This document shows, one piece after another, positions 48,557 to 61,500 of a DNA stretch of 64,000 bases; position 1 is the first letter of the stretch, and each line of letters opens with the position of its first letter. The stretch is from Amphirosellinia nigrospora (lineage: Eukaryota > Ascomycota > Sordariomycetes > Xylariales > Xylariaceae): assembly GCA_004123355.1 (NCBI GenBank), contig SCHM01000004.1, positions 7,777,017-7,841,016 of the forward strand. Reading direction: 5' to 3'. The translations under genes and the position numbers were made by a program. The notes below the pieces were generated by a model, which saw only the letters and a program-made list of their open reading frames with translations, was not told where the DNA came from and ran no database searches.

Positions 48557-49477
48557 GGAGACACCTGTCACTTTACCAGAAACAAGCTCATCCCCATCAA
48601 CCACTTCTAGATATACCCAAGAATAAGAGATTGGTCGATTTGTGGTTTTTTTACCTTGAGGCCCCGGACGCATTTACGCTTATAGGATTGCTACACAACA
48701 GTACCACGGAATTGGAGCGCCCGAATAGCGAGATTCTACAGACTATCTTTCGGTGTCGGGCGGAGGGCCAAACGGTGTCTCGAGCCAGCCAGAGAGCATA
48801 TAGGGTCATGTTGTGGGAAAGGTTGGCACCATCTTTCATAGTATGCTTTCTTGATGCTATAAAGACTGACTTTGGATTGTAGGAGTAATATTCGCGAGAA
48901 ATAATACTAGATACCCCTTCGTTACCCGCGGGCACGTTTCAATTCAGTGTAATACAACTTTGTATTCCCGACATAGTGTCTTGAACTCGGCCTCCCGGTT
49001 TTACACGCCGCCTATTGTCTACGTTCGGGGCCATGCTAGAAGTGAATGTGATAATTTTGATGATCAGATTATGGGCCCGCGAAGCTGCTTTGACGTTATA
49101 CAGACTACCCCAGAGTCATGACCCCAACCACGGCGGAGAGAACTGGCCGTGTCAACCTTCCCGTCATAAGCTAATCTATATCTGCTCCAATTGAACAGAC
49201 AAAGCACGACCCCAAGTAAGCCTCCATTGGACACCGTTACGTTACATGGTTTTATTTTCTCACCGCGTCTTGACCAGACAGGGAGGATTGTCTTGGAGGT
49301 GGGGGCAAAGGTGGGGGAATGCCACAGCAATACTTCCTGTTTGAGAAGGGAATTCATCACATATAAACAGCTTATGCTGCCATAAATTTGCAGACTACTT
49401 ACTCTTCCATGATTGTTCTCTAAGATCCACAAACAGAGGCTTATCCATATGTACATTTATGGATACAACGCTGCGCC
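48557..49477. other. Intergenic, 3' side of LIS1
   Basis: No supportable gene; an open frame at 48553-48882 directly follows the LIS1 stop and has no family signal, so it is probably 3' UTR. The right half holds the promoter of the GH20 gene; no clear element was recognised. Confidence 0.55.
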
Positions 49478-52040
49478 ATGTATACGGGTTTCTTGCTCGC
49501 TTTATCTGGAGTAGTTTCAGCCTCTATCTCTTCACTACTCCCTCCTACGCAGCCCACATCGCACAATGAGACGGCACTTGGCTTCTCACTGGATGGGATC
49601 TCGACAACAGTATACATCGCCAAAAGCCTAGCATCACACCGTGACACAGGTGGCCTCACCCTGATCCCCCCGTCGGGCCTCGAGTTTGCCCAATTATTTA
49701 TCCAGGATCTGAATGAGGCGTCACCCAAGCAGTGGACACTTGAAGTTGTTGACACGCCTCCGACAAATGCTACGGGCATTATCCTCCAAGAGTTTCACGG
49801 CGACGCGGCCTCTCTTTCCTACGAAAATGGAGATGCGACGGAAGAGGGATATATGTTGGACATTCAAGCCAACCGCGCCGTCATCAGCGGTTCCGGGGCG
49901 CGCGGGACATGGTGGGGGACTCGAACCCTGTTACAGCAGTTGATGATATCGAACTGGACCGCGCTGCCAGCGTCTCGAGTGACCGACGCTCCAGCCTACA
50001 CCACCCGCGGCTTCATGCTCGACGCCGGGAGGAAATGGTATGCTCCCTCCTTTCTGAAGGAACTTTGCACCTACGCGTCCTTCTATAAGATGTCCGAGTT
50101 CCACTACCACACAAGCGACAACTACCCCTTGAATCGTGGTCACAATGACACTTGGAATAAAGTGTATTCGCAGTTCTCCCTACGTCCGGAAAGCGAGGGC
50201 CTGCAGGCGCTCATTCAGCGGAAGAACGAAACCTTGAGCAGGGCAGATTTCGAAAATGTCCAACAACACTGTGCCGCCAGGGGCATCACGGTCATCCCCG
50301 AGATCGAAGCCCCCGGTCACTGCCTGAGCATCACGAAATGGAAACCCGAGTTGGCACTGGATAATAAGGACTTGCTCAACCTCACCCACCCCGACAGCAT
50401 CCCCACGGTGAAAAAGATATGGCAGGAGTTCCTCCCCTGGTTCCAAACAAAAGAAGTGCATATCGGCGCTGATGAGTACGATGCCACGCTCGCTAACGAC
50501 TACATCAATTTTGTCAACGAGATGTCAGCTTTCGTCAACAGCACCTCAGGCAAGCGGGTGCGAATCTGGGGCACGGAAGAGCCCTCTGAAACGGTCACCA
50601 TCGACCCGAGCGTGGTCGTTCAGCATTGGCAATACGGCCAGTCGGATCCGGTCCTCCTGCACGAATCCGGGTACGAGCTCATCAATACGGAAGACTGGTG
50701 GGCGTACATGAGCCTCAAGAACGACCACACCCCGATCCTGCCCGCGCCGTACCCGCAATTTTTCAACGAGACACGGGTCCTCAATTTCGGCGGTCGCGGC
50801 GGCTGGCAATGGGAGCCTTCGCTCTTCAACCCCGTCAACTTGACCGAACAACTCCCTGGGGCGTGGCGGGGAAGGGAAACAGGGGCGCCATACTCGCCGC
50901 GTGGAACGATAACGGCCCCGACGCGTCGACGCAGTTGGAGGCGTACTACGCAGTGCGGCGCGGGATCCCGCTCGTGGCGGCCCGGGCGTGGGGTGGGCGT
51001 CATGGCGTCCTCATCGATGCAGCGGTGATTGGTGAGTCGATTGATTTCCTGGCTGCGAGAGCGCCGGCGCAGAATCTCGACCGGCGGATCACCGTCTCGT
51101 CGAATCAAACCAACTCGACCGGGGCGCTGGTATCGTGGACGCGAGGCGACGAGGCCGGGGATGTTGAGGTAAGGCTGGGATATGGTAGTAAGGGGTTGAA
51201 CTATACACTCACGCTGTCGGTGACGGGGCCGTTTGCGATTTCCTCGGATGATGTGACGCTCACGTTGTCTGAGGACGGGAGCTTGGTCTTCGTCGCCGAC
51301 GGGTGGGAGTATCCCCTGCGCTCCGTCGCCGAGGGCGATGGGTTCGACGTCGGTGCGCCGGGGCGGATTTGGAGCAATGTTACTTCTGTGCGTATTCTTT
51401 TCACTTCTCCATTCTTTTCACTTCTCATTTTCCATGTTTTTGCTATTATTTATGTTATCATGGCGATGGAGTTCTCATACGGATATCTGTGTTGGCCCAC
51501 TCTGCTTTCCATATTCTACTTTCAAGATGTATTCTACATCTCACTCCCCTCGGTGTCTATAAGCCCGCCTCGAATCTCACTTGTACATGGCACTTCACTT
51601 CCTATCCTCATGTCTCACCTAATCTCTCCACCCCCGATTCACTGACGATGACCGTAGTCAACCCACACCCCCGAAACCATCACCGCGCCGCAAACGTGAC
51701 CATAACCAGCGACGCCGTCGGAGGCAGCCGCGTATATGTGAACGGAACGTTTAGGGGCAGGTTCGAGGTGTTCGTGTTCGGTGGACATAATACAGTCTTC
51801 AGTTGGAGCCAGATGGCGTTTGTTGCCCCCGTGGATGTCGTGAGGGGAGGGGTTGAGAATTTGGGGCTGTGGGAGGGCGTGAGGGTTCCTGGGAAGGAGA
51901 CTGGGAACGGGAATGGGAATGGGGGAAATGGGAACGGACCGGCTAAAAATGGTGTCAGTAGGCAGGGTGATAGAGTCTGTGGGTTGGGGTTGGGTTTGGT
52001 TGTGTTAGTATGTACCTACATTATTGGGTTCGTGATTTGA
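49478..52040 (+). CDS. Secreted GH20 beta-N-acetylhexosaminidase
   Basis: Cleaves terminal N-acetylglucosamine or N-acetylgalactosamine from chito-oligosaccharides or glycans, outside the cell. A signal peptide (MYTGFLLALSGVVSA) is followed by an N-terminal GH20b fold, then the catalytic barrel from about residue 170 (TRGFMLDAGRKWY, EFHYHTSDNYPLN, VIPEIEAPGH). The catalytic Asp-Glu pair is D332-E333 in HIGADEYD. A C-terminal beta-rich module follows. Exons 49478-51387 and 51658-52040, intron 270 nt. Two homopolymer losses, the GGGG at 50868-50871 and the AAA near 51693, are inferred; with both added the gene is exactly 765 codons. The last ~45 residues are a Gly/Asn spacer (GNGNGNGGNGNG) and a hydrophobic end (LGLGLVVLVCTYIIGFVI), so it may be GPI-anchored to the membrane or wall. 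Several N-glycosylation sites are present. Confidence 0.93.
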
Positions 52041-53557
52041 TAGTGGTGATTTGTCGATTCTAGGACAACCTATTTTTTAATACATTGAGTTTGTGTCTAT
52101 TTTGATTGTCGTGCACATACAAGCAAATTGTGTCTAGTGGAGCGGGCATCTAGAAATATATGTTTGTTTATACGCGTAATGTTACCTGCCCATTAGGGTT
52201 CATCCAGTATACTACGCGTATGATTTGAGGCTTTCTTTCTTTTTTTCATGTCTTTCATATTTATACCTAACTCGGCCTTCACAGACTTATATCTACCTAG
52301 GTATAATTGTTTCTACCTCATAGTAACCTGAGTCATATCCATGCTTTTCGTAGAATAGGTAGTCTGGATGTTCTATAAGTCACACTTCATAAGTGTCTCC
52401 TTCTATTACCCTTATTTTGATGCTACTCTCCGGCCAAAAAGCTTGAAGGGTATCTTAGGTTTACAGTTTAATCAAGTTTGTTATCGAGAAATTAGTTGGC
52501 TAGGCCCTAAAATCCGACCTTAGGAGAATAGCCCGCACGTGGGTGTGGCAGTGGGGACCTTAAGTACCTAAGGCAGTACCTAGGTACTAAGGTACCTGAG
52601 GTACCTGTAGGAGGGGTAGTTAGGGTTCGTTAGGGTATATCGAGCAAACGTGCGAGGTGCATCAATCACATGAACCTGACTCTGACCGACTTGCTAAGGT
52701 TGCTTGGAACTCCTCCTCGACCGAACCGGCTTCCTCTCCGAACCGGCTTCCTCTCCGAACTCGAGGTGCGATCAATCCTTTGGCCACCACTGTGTACTAC
52801 GTCTGTCTGGCCTATGCCCACCTAATAGCCCCAGTCCCAGTCCTCGGGCCGGCTCGAGTGTACGGATCTCTAGTCCCCCCTGTCTATCATTATCGACATC
52901 CCCATCGACATCGACATCGACATCGACTGGCATAGTCGAGATCTCCATGCTGCAGCCACAGAAAAGCAGTGCGACGACTCCGGCAACAGCAGCGACCTCA
53001 GCGACCTCAGCGACCTCACGCTGCGGACAGACACCGCAGGCACAACGCGAATGTCCACTAATGCGCATACAGATAACTTAATTGCCTACCTTGCTGCCTT
53101 ACCTACCTAACCTGCCTTTGGAACCTTGACCTACCTTCTGCCTACCCTTGCCTAACCGCCCTACCTTACGCACACATACCTATCTAGGCATCTACTTCTA
53201 CATATCTATCTATCTTTCTTATCTCTTTCCTTCCGCCTTTGGGTATCTATCGACCTGGCCGCATATGTAGAGGCAGATAGAGGCAGACCCGACACACCTC
53301 CAGCTTATCACGTGTGGGCATAAACGACGGCGACGAGTATCTGTTCTGATATCTGTTCCGATATCTGTTCCTCTCCCCTTCCGCCATCCACATCCACATC
53401 CACACCAGCCACGGCTCTGGAGAAACCCTCGCATGCTGCCGCTTATACGTCACGTATCTCTCCCTCCCTCTTCTTCCATCGGGTACCACGCCTCGCCTGC
53501 CTCGCCTGCCTCGCCTGCCCGCCTCGCCCGTCCGGCCTCGCCCGCGGCACCTTCACC
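52041..53557. other. Intergenic, SAPS promoter region
   Basis: No supportable gene. Two perfect TACCTAGGTA palindromes (52294-52303, 52577-52586) occur, the second in a 50-bp cluster of TACCTA/TACCTG words. Also a duplicated CGAACCGGCTTCCTCT near 52724-52757, a GACATC hexamer repeat near 52896-52926, a GCGACCTCA repeat near 52990-53020, and a GCCTCGCCT repeat at about 53490-53520 in the SAPS leader. Long ACCT-rich stretch at 53080-53190. Confidence 0.55.
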
Positions 53558-56500
53558 ATGTTTTGGAGGTTTGGCGGCTACGCCAACATCTCCACCATCG
53601 ACACTATCCTCGATAAGCCGGACTTCCTACTCGAGGACTTGCTGGATGAGAGTGACCTGATCCAGGAGCTGAAGCAGCACAACACGAAGCTGCTCGAGTA
53701 CCTACGTCAGGAACGCGTGCTTTCCAAGCTCCTCGACTATGTCGTCGCCCCGAAGCTCGAGCCTGTCGAGAATCCCGATGACGACCACGACGACGATGCT
53801 TCTAAGAAGGGCAGGTCGCTGGGCTTGTCGTTCGGCCGCCCCCGCGCCTCGTCCAGGACACCAGCGACGGCAACGAAAGACGAGACCGAGAAGAAGCGCA
53901 ACCGCTATGCCTACGTCGCCGCCGAGGTGCTTTCCTCGGACAACTGGTCCATCTATGAGTCCCTGATGGAACACCGCGTCCTGCTGGCCAATTTTTGGTC
54001 TTTCCTCACCCGCCCGCGCCGCTCGACCCCTCCAGGCCAGCTACTTCACCAAGGTCAACGAATCGCTCTTCGACAAGAAGACCCTCGACATGTTGCAAAT
54101 GTTGCGGTCTCTTGATGATGCCGTGCCCAACATGCTCCGCCATGTCGATTGCCCTATGGTTATGGACCTCCTGCTCAAGATTATTAGTCTTGAGCGGACC
54201 GAGGATGGCCAGGGCGTTGTCGAGGTATATTTACTACCATTCCTCCCGAGCCAAACTAGTATTTTCTGCTGACACGTATCGTGACTGTTTCTCTAGTGGC
54301 TCTATACCAAGGACGTCATGCCCGCGCTCCTCTCCTTCCTCGGACCCGAGCATAGCTGGGCCACCCAGACCGCCGCCGGTGATTTCATCAAGGCCATCAT
54401 CACCGTCTCTGCCAACGCCTCGCAAAATGAGCAGGCCTGCATTGGTCCCAATGAACTCACACGCCAGTCGTATCCCGTCCATGTGTGGAGAAGATCGTTG
54501 GTTATATGCTTGGTGGTGGAAACCCCTGACCGTTGGTGTGGGTATCATTATCGAGGTGATCCGGAAGAACAATTCGGACTACGACCCTGATGTGGGTGCG
54601 GATGCGAGTGCTCAACCGTCCAGTCGCGACCCTATTTATCTCGGCACGCTGCTCCGTTTATTTGCTGAACACGTTCCCGACTTCATGTCTCTGGTTCTCA
54701 ATGCGCCCGCTCAAGCAGCGGCTGGATTCCACCTTTGGTGACAAGATTGAGCCCCTAGGCTTCGATCGTTTCAAGACCTGCGAGCTCATGGCCGAGCTGC
54801 TACATTGAGCAACATGGCCCTTCTCAACGAAGTAGGCTCAGGCAGGTGATTGCACGCCGAGACGAGGAGCGCCGTCGCCTACGACTTGAAGGTCGTCTCA
54901 CCGCCACGCGGGGTGAGGAATCACACTCTTCTGATGACCTGACTATGCGTACTCGCCACTCCTCGCCTGATGACAGCCGCCGACTAGAGGTGACAAATGC
55001 GTCAGATGATGACGGATTCGAAGAAGTGACGCCGTCTGGTGAGATGACCGAGGATACCTCACACGAGTTTGTCAAGGCCGAGGATGAGATTCCTGTCCCC
55101 ACATCTGCGTCTTTCCTCGACAAGGACGATGATGAATTTAGATGAGCCTCTCAGCTCACCCCGCCTTAACATCCAGGACGGAAATTTGGATGAGCATCAC
55201 TTTGAAATTCCCGAGCTCGTGGTCGCTCCTCTGTCGCCTAAGAAATCGGTAAAAAAGGAACCAGAGCCATCGCCGGCAGAAGTAGAGGCAGAATCCAGTG
55301 CCACATCCAACTACCCACCACCGGTAGAGATAGCGAATGAAACCTCGGTCTACAACGAAACAGCCCATACGACCGAGGCGAGCAGCTCGACTTCTGAGGG
55401 CGGTATTCGAACGAACGTCACTGAAGTCACGCCAGAGGAGCCGACCAGGCCAAAGACACCTTCTAACGAAAACCCGGCGGCAGCCGAACCGATCAAGGTT
55501 GGCCCCCACCCGTACACGAGAAATCTGAACCAGAAGCGTCACAGGTCGCCGAAGCCCCTTCAGTGCCCCAAGACACGGAAGTTTCATCCTTGGTCAATAG
55601 TGACAAACCTTCTGGCGATCATTCAGAGTCTACGTCGGCTCCTCAAGTGGCTGTGACCGAACAGTCGGATCCGGTCGTTGGCGATTTCTTGAAGATGCAA
55701 TTCGTGGAAAACAACGTTGTTCCACCATCCTGGTAAGAACTTATCCCCATTCCTCTCATAATTTGTGTCTTGGTGATCTGACAAGCTCTTTAGTCCTTCT
55801 TCTTCCGATACCCCTGGAACAATTTCCTTCACAATGTTGTCTACGACATCGTGCAACAGGTGTTCAATGGACCGATGGACCGTGGGTTTAACCCAACCCT
55901 CGCCATATCTTTATTCGAATCTGCCGATATCACCAACGCCATTATTAATGGACAAACGTCCAGCGAGAAATCGCAGGCCCAGAGTAGGACCCGTATGGGA
56001 TTCATGGGGCACCTGACTTTGATTGCTGAAGAGGTGGTCAAATTCACGGAGCGAAATCCTCCCGAACTTTTGTCCGACCTGGTCCTAGACCGCGTTATGA
56101 GTCAGGATTGGATCAATTACGTCGAGGGCGCACTGGCGGAGACCCGCGAGAGGGACAATGCCATTCTCGGCGGGGTGAGACCAGAAGTGGCTCTAAGTAA
56201 TCGGCCGCAGATGGGCGGCAATCTCGGGGGCATGGGCCTCAACAGCCTCGGCCTTGGCGGCAGTCAGAGTGGCGGATCCAATGCCCTTGCCGAAGCTGGC
56301 CTTAACGGCGGTGGCAATACCATGGACATGGGATCACGGCAGTGGTAGCAGCCTCGGCCACTTCAGCATAAGCTCAGGGCTCATTTCTGGCTCTGGGTTC
56401 GGAAGTTCGAGTGACGAGGATGAGGATGAAACTGAAGAGAACGAGGAGGATGTGAACACCGAGGTTAGTGGCCCCTTTCAATTTGTTTCTAGAACCACAC

Positions 56501-57768
56501 GTAGTGCTGGTTATTCTGCCGGTGACGGATGAGCTGGTTCGGCTGTATTGGATCTCGCATCTCTACGAGTCTCCGCTTCTTTTCTATTCTTCTGTTCTTT
56601 TCATTTGGTCTCCCCTCCCCCTCCCCTCGCTACGCCAAACCAGGCACAGGCATTAGTTGTAGATTACTTCATTAGGATAGAGATATGACCTTGGTCAATA
56701 CTCTCTTCCTATGTCGGTGATGATAGTGCCTCTGCTAGTGGTTTGTGCATGTGCCATCAGTTTGTGGGAATTGTGTGGTCCCGCCCTTACCTTTGCCAGT
56801 ACCTTAGATCTCTATCTGAGGTCGTGAAAGGCAGAAGTCGTTCGTAAAGGTCCATGCTACGTGGCGAACACAGTGGTTCAGGTGTGATTATGAGGGATTC
56901 TATAACGCTCAGGACTGCCGTCCTTCTCCGATTTCGTTTTGACTTTCAGAATTTCTGCTACTATCCTTCCTAAGAGTTTTGGCTGATGCCGTCATAGTTT
57001 CGTGCCTACACAGATCCACTGAATGCATCGTCTTCATCTACGGATCCGCCTTCTATTCCTCCGCCTCCTCCACCGCCGGCCGCCTCTGAAATCCCCCTTC
57101 CCGCGTCGGCTCCAGTTAGCCGTCGGCTTGCTATGCACCAGAAAGGTGCGACGGCTGCCTCGACGCAGGCTGCCGGTTTCGATAACGATGACGAGCCAGA
57201 CGATGCGAGACAGGACAGGGAGAGGACAAGGTCCTTCGCAACCCCTTTGAAGACGATGGCGAAGAGGTAGACGATGATAGCGACGACGGCTCGGCGACGA
57301 CGGTAGAGCGCAGACCTTTGGAGAGACTCGAGACCTCACGTGGAGGCTGGTGGCGTAGTACGCACAGAGAAGTAGGGAGAGGTTTGGAGATGGACGGGAT
57401 GATTCCGACTCGGACAAAGAGGACCAGGCCGGGCGGACGAAAGAGGAGAAGACGAGTTCGGCGACTTTGCCATGCCCGAGACGAACAACAAGACAATGAT
57501 CAGACCCAGGCCGGCGTGATTGTCAAGCCTCTGCCGGTACACCCGCCGCCTCACAACCCCAAGAGCTCCGCTTTTCACGAGCCTGTGGCCCTTCGGTTCC
57601 AAGGAGAAAGAAAAAGAGAAGCCGAAGGGGGAAGAATCCTCCATCGCAGCCACGGCTGAGCCGGCGGGAGAGGTAGCTCACGACGACGACACGAAAATCA
57701 AGACGACGCATGAGGCCACGAGCCGAACTAGCATCGAAGACCCCGACGACGACGAGGTGGTACTCTAG
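53558..57768 (+). CDS. SAPS family, Sit4/PP6 phosphatase-associated subunit
   Basis: A ~1,200-residue regulatory subunit of the Sit4/PP6-type phosphatase (yeast Sap155/190, S. pombe Ekc1), which links nutrient signals to the cell cycle. MFWRFGGYANISTID and LIQELKQHNTKLLEYL are the classic start of the SAPS helical repeat; later blocks are QASYFTKVNESLFDKKTLDM, HSWATQTAAGDFIKAIITVS and FLHNVVYDIVQQVFNGPMD. The rest is acidic, disordered sequence ending in DPDDDEVVL. Exons as I read them: 53558-54224, 54297-55732, 55794-56463 and about 57014-57768; the first two introns (72, 61 nt) are clean. The last gap of ~550 nt is long and its phase does not fit, so that junction is uncertain. Many frame changes occur in short runs, e.g. 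at 54011-54030 two missing C restore RPAPLDPLQ and phase 0 at the intron. Assembly error is the likely cause. Confidence 0.92.
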
Positions 57769-58430
57769 GAGCGGACCATAGACGGCGCCATGGTCTTTGG
57801 TGAGCGCTTTGTTCATGTTCGTGGTAGGGGGTGCAGGCGATGAGGAGGGTCGGACACCCCCCCTTACTACGGCTACGCATTACGTCATGACGAAGGATAA
57901 GAGAAAAGGAAAGAACAGGGGAAAGGGTATGTATGTTCTGTACTATAGACGACCGGAAGGATGGAAAGGTTGGCGCATCCGTCGGTCGCTGGTTATTACG
58001 GCTTCACGATGACCAGGGCGACGACGACGACAACGATGATGGGGTTGATGTATGTACACTACGTAGCTTAAATGGATACACCGTCATATAGCTAGCCATT
58101 GCTCTTCTTCGTTTGTCAGGATAAGTGAGCTCTGTCCCATGATTATTCCGAAATTCAGCACATGGTACGCTAAGAACACCTATATAGATATGTTCTTTAG
58201 GGAGCTGTATTCCTTGGTAGTAATAACTTGGAAATATTCGACTTTAGCTGGCTAATACATGAACAGATGGAATATCGTTATTCCCTACTCTTACGCCTTA
58301 TATCAAACCAATTACCAACGGCTAACATTTATGCTTGTTAAGTAAGTATCTCTACCTAGGTAAGCTGGTTTGTTAGTTGTTAGGATAGGTTAAGTACGTA
58401 CCTACCTCTTACTATCGACCTAGGTGTGCG
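57769..58430. other. Intergenic between SAPS and second RIP block
   Basis: 3' flank of SAPS, falling in GC to the right. A perfect TACCTAGGTA lies at 58353-58362 and a near copy (GACCTAGGTG) at 58418, just before the LTR start. No gene seen; an open frame at 57797-58012 has no family signal. Confidence 0.5.
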
Positions 58431-58502
58431 TGCTTAGCAACCTATATTAAGTAACCTACAGGGCTTTTATTATTACGGTTTGGGCTATGTAGATCAGTTC
58501 TT
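58431..58502 (-). repeat. Left (3') LTR, matched part
   Basis: Starts TGCTTAGCAACCTATATTAA and matches 63929-64000 at 65 of 72 positions. The LTR surely goes on to the right of 58502, but its inner end cannot be fixed because the other copy runs off the window. Confidence 0.85.
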
Positions 58503-61500
58503 AATATACTAGGTTGGTTGATTAAGTAAAGGGCTAAGTTTAGTTTTTATAGTGGGCTAATACTTATAGCTATGGGGTAGGGCTGGCTTGTAGTGCCCGC
58601 TAGGGCTTTGCTAGTTACTACTTTAAAGCTATAACTATTTCTTTTTTTAGATAACTGCCTTTAGTTATTTATCTTAACTAATATTTTTATAATAAAACTA
58701 TTTATAATTTAGCTATTTTATTATTGCTTTTAAGCGCTTCCGATCGTTTTTTAGTATCGTTTAGCTAGCGTATTATAAGTTTTATATAAGGTGGCTATTA
58801 TCGCTATACGCAAGAAATAAGTTAGTTCTATTATATTTGCTTAGTAGTTAAATTCCGCTAGGCTTTATAACTTATAAATATTGCTGTAATAGCAACTTGT
58901 TATAGCTTATAGTCTGTTATAAAAAGGTTTTGTTTTATTGTTACGCTAGCGTACTCGTAGTATTTAGTTTCTGGTTACGTAAGTTTGGATTAATCCTTTT
59001 TTTCTTATAAGTAAGCTTTAATCTAGTCTTTAAAAGCTTTTAAACTATTGAAGTAGTTCTTTGCTATAAGTGCTTCGTAGTTTTTTTATTAAGTTTGCTA
59101 GAATTTAACTTTTTTTTTTTCGGTTAGGTCCCTTACGTATTTAAAAATTTTAATAATAATTGCTATTAAGGAGGTTAAGTGCTAAATAAAAGAAATAGCT
59201 GCTATAGCTATTTAGCTTCGGTATCCGATTATAAATGTTTATAGCTATTTATAATAAAGTAGCTGCGTTAAAATATTTATATACTAAACTTTCTTATAGT
59301 ATAATTCGCTTAAAGTTTCTGTTTGCTTTTTTTACTTTACTATTATTTTTAGGTTTTCTAGGTATAATAAGCTTAACTATAAATCCTTTGCTTTAGTGCT
59401 ATTAAGTTGTTTTTTTATTTACGAACGCGCTTTTATTATCGCTAATTTATTCTTTTAAGTACTCGAAAGTTTTCCTAATCTTAGTAATTAATAATATTAT
59501 GCTTAGAAATATATATATCGGGTATTATAGCTGTTTTTATTTATGCTATAGTATATTTTACGCATATTAGTATTTTTAGTTATACTATAAATATATAGTT
59601 TATTGCCTAATATATTAGCAGTAGTAATAGTACTATAGGTTATAAGTTTAGTAATATTATTAATAGTAGTTTTATTAACTAATACTATTTATATTTTGTT
59701 ATAGCTTATTATACTATTAGCGTAATCTTGGGTATTAATATTATTATTGATTTTGCGTATTAGGGTGCTAACTATAGCGTGCTTTAGGTTAATGTGTATA
59801 TTTTTGACTTTTTGTAGTAATTTTAGTATTTTAGGAATCTTTAAAAGCGCTACCGCTTGATATCCTTTTGCAAGGTGTAGGGGGTTTCTGGGGGTCCGTT
59901 AGTACTAAGTTATTTTGTATAGTTCTTTTCGTATATAATAAAGTGCTTAGTTATTTATTAAACTTTTAAATTTAGTAGCAACTTATTATCGAACTTTAAA
60001 AACTTAAATATAGCTTGTAGGTTTATATAGTTTAGCTATTATAGTAGTTTAACTAACTGTTTTTTTATGTTTAGTAGTATTTACGTTTTAAAGTTATATT
60101 TTGCTATTAGGAAAGTTATTTTAAGAAGTTTTAATAGCTAATTAGCTAGTACGTTTAATTTGTTTATACGATATATAATTTGTATATTATAATGCTCGAT
60201 AATATTTAAAAATCGAACTATTTGTACTAGTTGTTTTAATTTGCTTTTTATCGTAAATAATAACTCGTAGTTGGTACGGACAATTATTTTTTTTTTTTTA
60301 CTTAGTACTTTTAGTATTATAGTGCTAATATAATAGCTAAAAGCTTTTATTTTATGCTAAGTAACGCGTTTAGTAATTATTTAGCTTTTTAGAAAAATAT
60401 GCTACTAGGTAGAATGCTATTTTTTTTCTGTAGAAATGTAGTTGTATTAAATATGTTTCGACGTATAGTTAGCTAGAATCCGTATTTATTACGGAGGCAA
60501 CTTTTAATCGAATATTTTAATTATTAGTATTGTAGTATTGTATCTTTTAATTGTTTGCTAGGCTTTTTAACTTTTATGTTTAGTATAACTAGTTGGTTTT
60601 TTGGTCTTTTATTAGTGCTGTAATAGTGCTGCAATTAACGAATACTTATTAATTAAATGTTTAAAATAGCCTGCTATATTTGCGAATCCGCGTACTTTAG
60701 TAGTTGTTTTTAATATCGGTTTATTTTTTATTGCGGCTATTTTTGTTAGGTTTGCTTTAATTTTTTTTTAAAATATAAAATCTTAAGAATATGCTTTAGT
60801 TAACAAATATTAAGGTTTTTATAAGGTTAATTATTATACTATATTATGCTATTGTTCGAATAATAATAATACTATTAATATAGTTTTTTTTTTTTTCTTT
60901 AAATATAATATTGTTAAGTAAGCTTGCTAGCTATTCTTTAAAAAGCTTTACGATTTTTTTATTAGGCCTAAAAAATAGCTAGTACGTTATAAAGTCCGAA
61001 AAACATAACTAGCTATTCGTATATCCCGAAAGTGTTATGAATGTTATTTCTCGCGGTAAGGCTATATATTCTTATATATTAATATTTATTTTTAAAATCT
61101 ACGAAAATATATTACTTATAATTTACGGCCCTTATATTTAGTCCGTAGCGTTTAGTAACAAGTAAGCTTACTTTTTATAACTTTATTTAGTTTTTTATAA
61201 TTGTACAAAATCGCTATATAATATTTTTTAGTTATTAATAGTTTAGTAGTTTCGCTAGGTCGTTTTTTTAGGGTTAATAATACCGGCGCCCTTATAGTCC
61301 TATACTTTTTTAATATAAATACTTAAGTATGCTTTAACGAATTTTTTTATAGCTTTCTTTTATGTAGGGCTATACTTATAAAATAATAGCTTTATTAGTA
61401 GGCTATTTTTAATATCGATATATATTTTATGCGTGCTATAATATCGGTACGTTATTTAGCTAGATTAAATAAGCCAAAAAATCGTTTTATTAGTTTTGCT

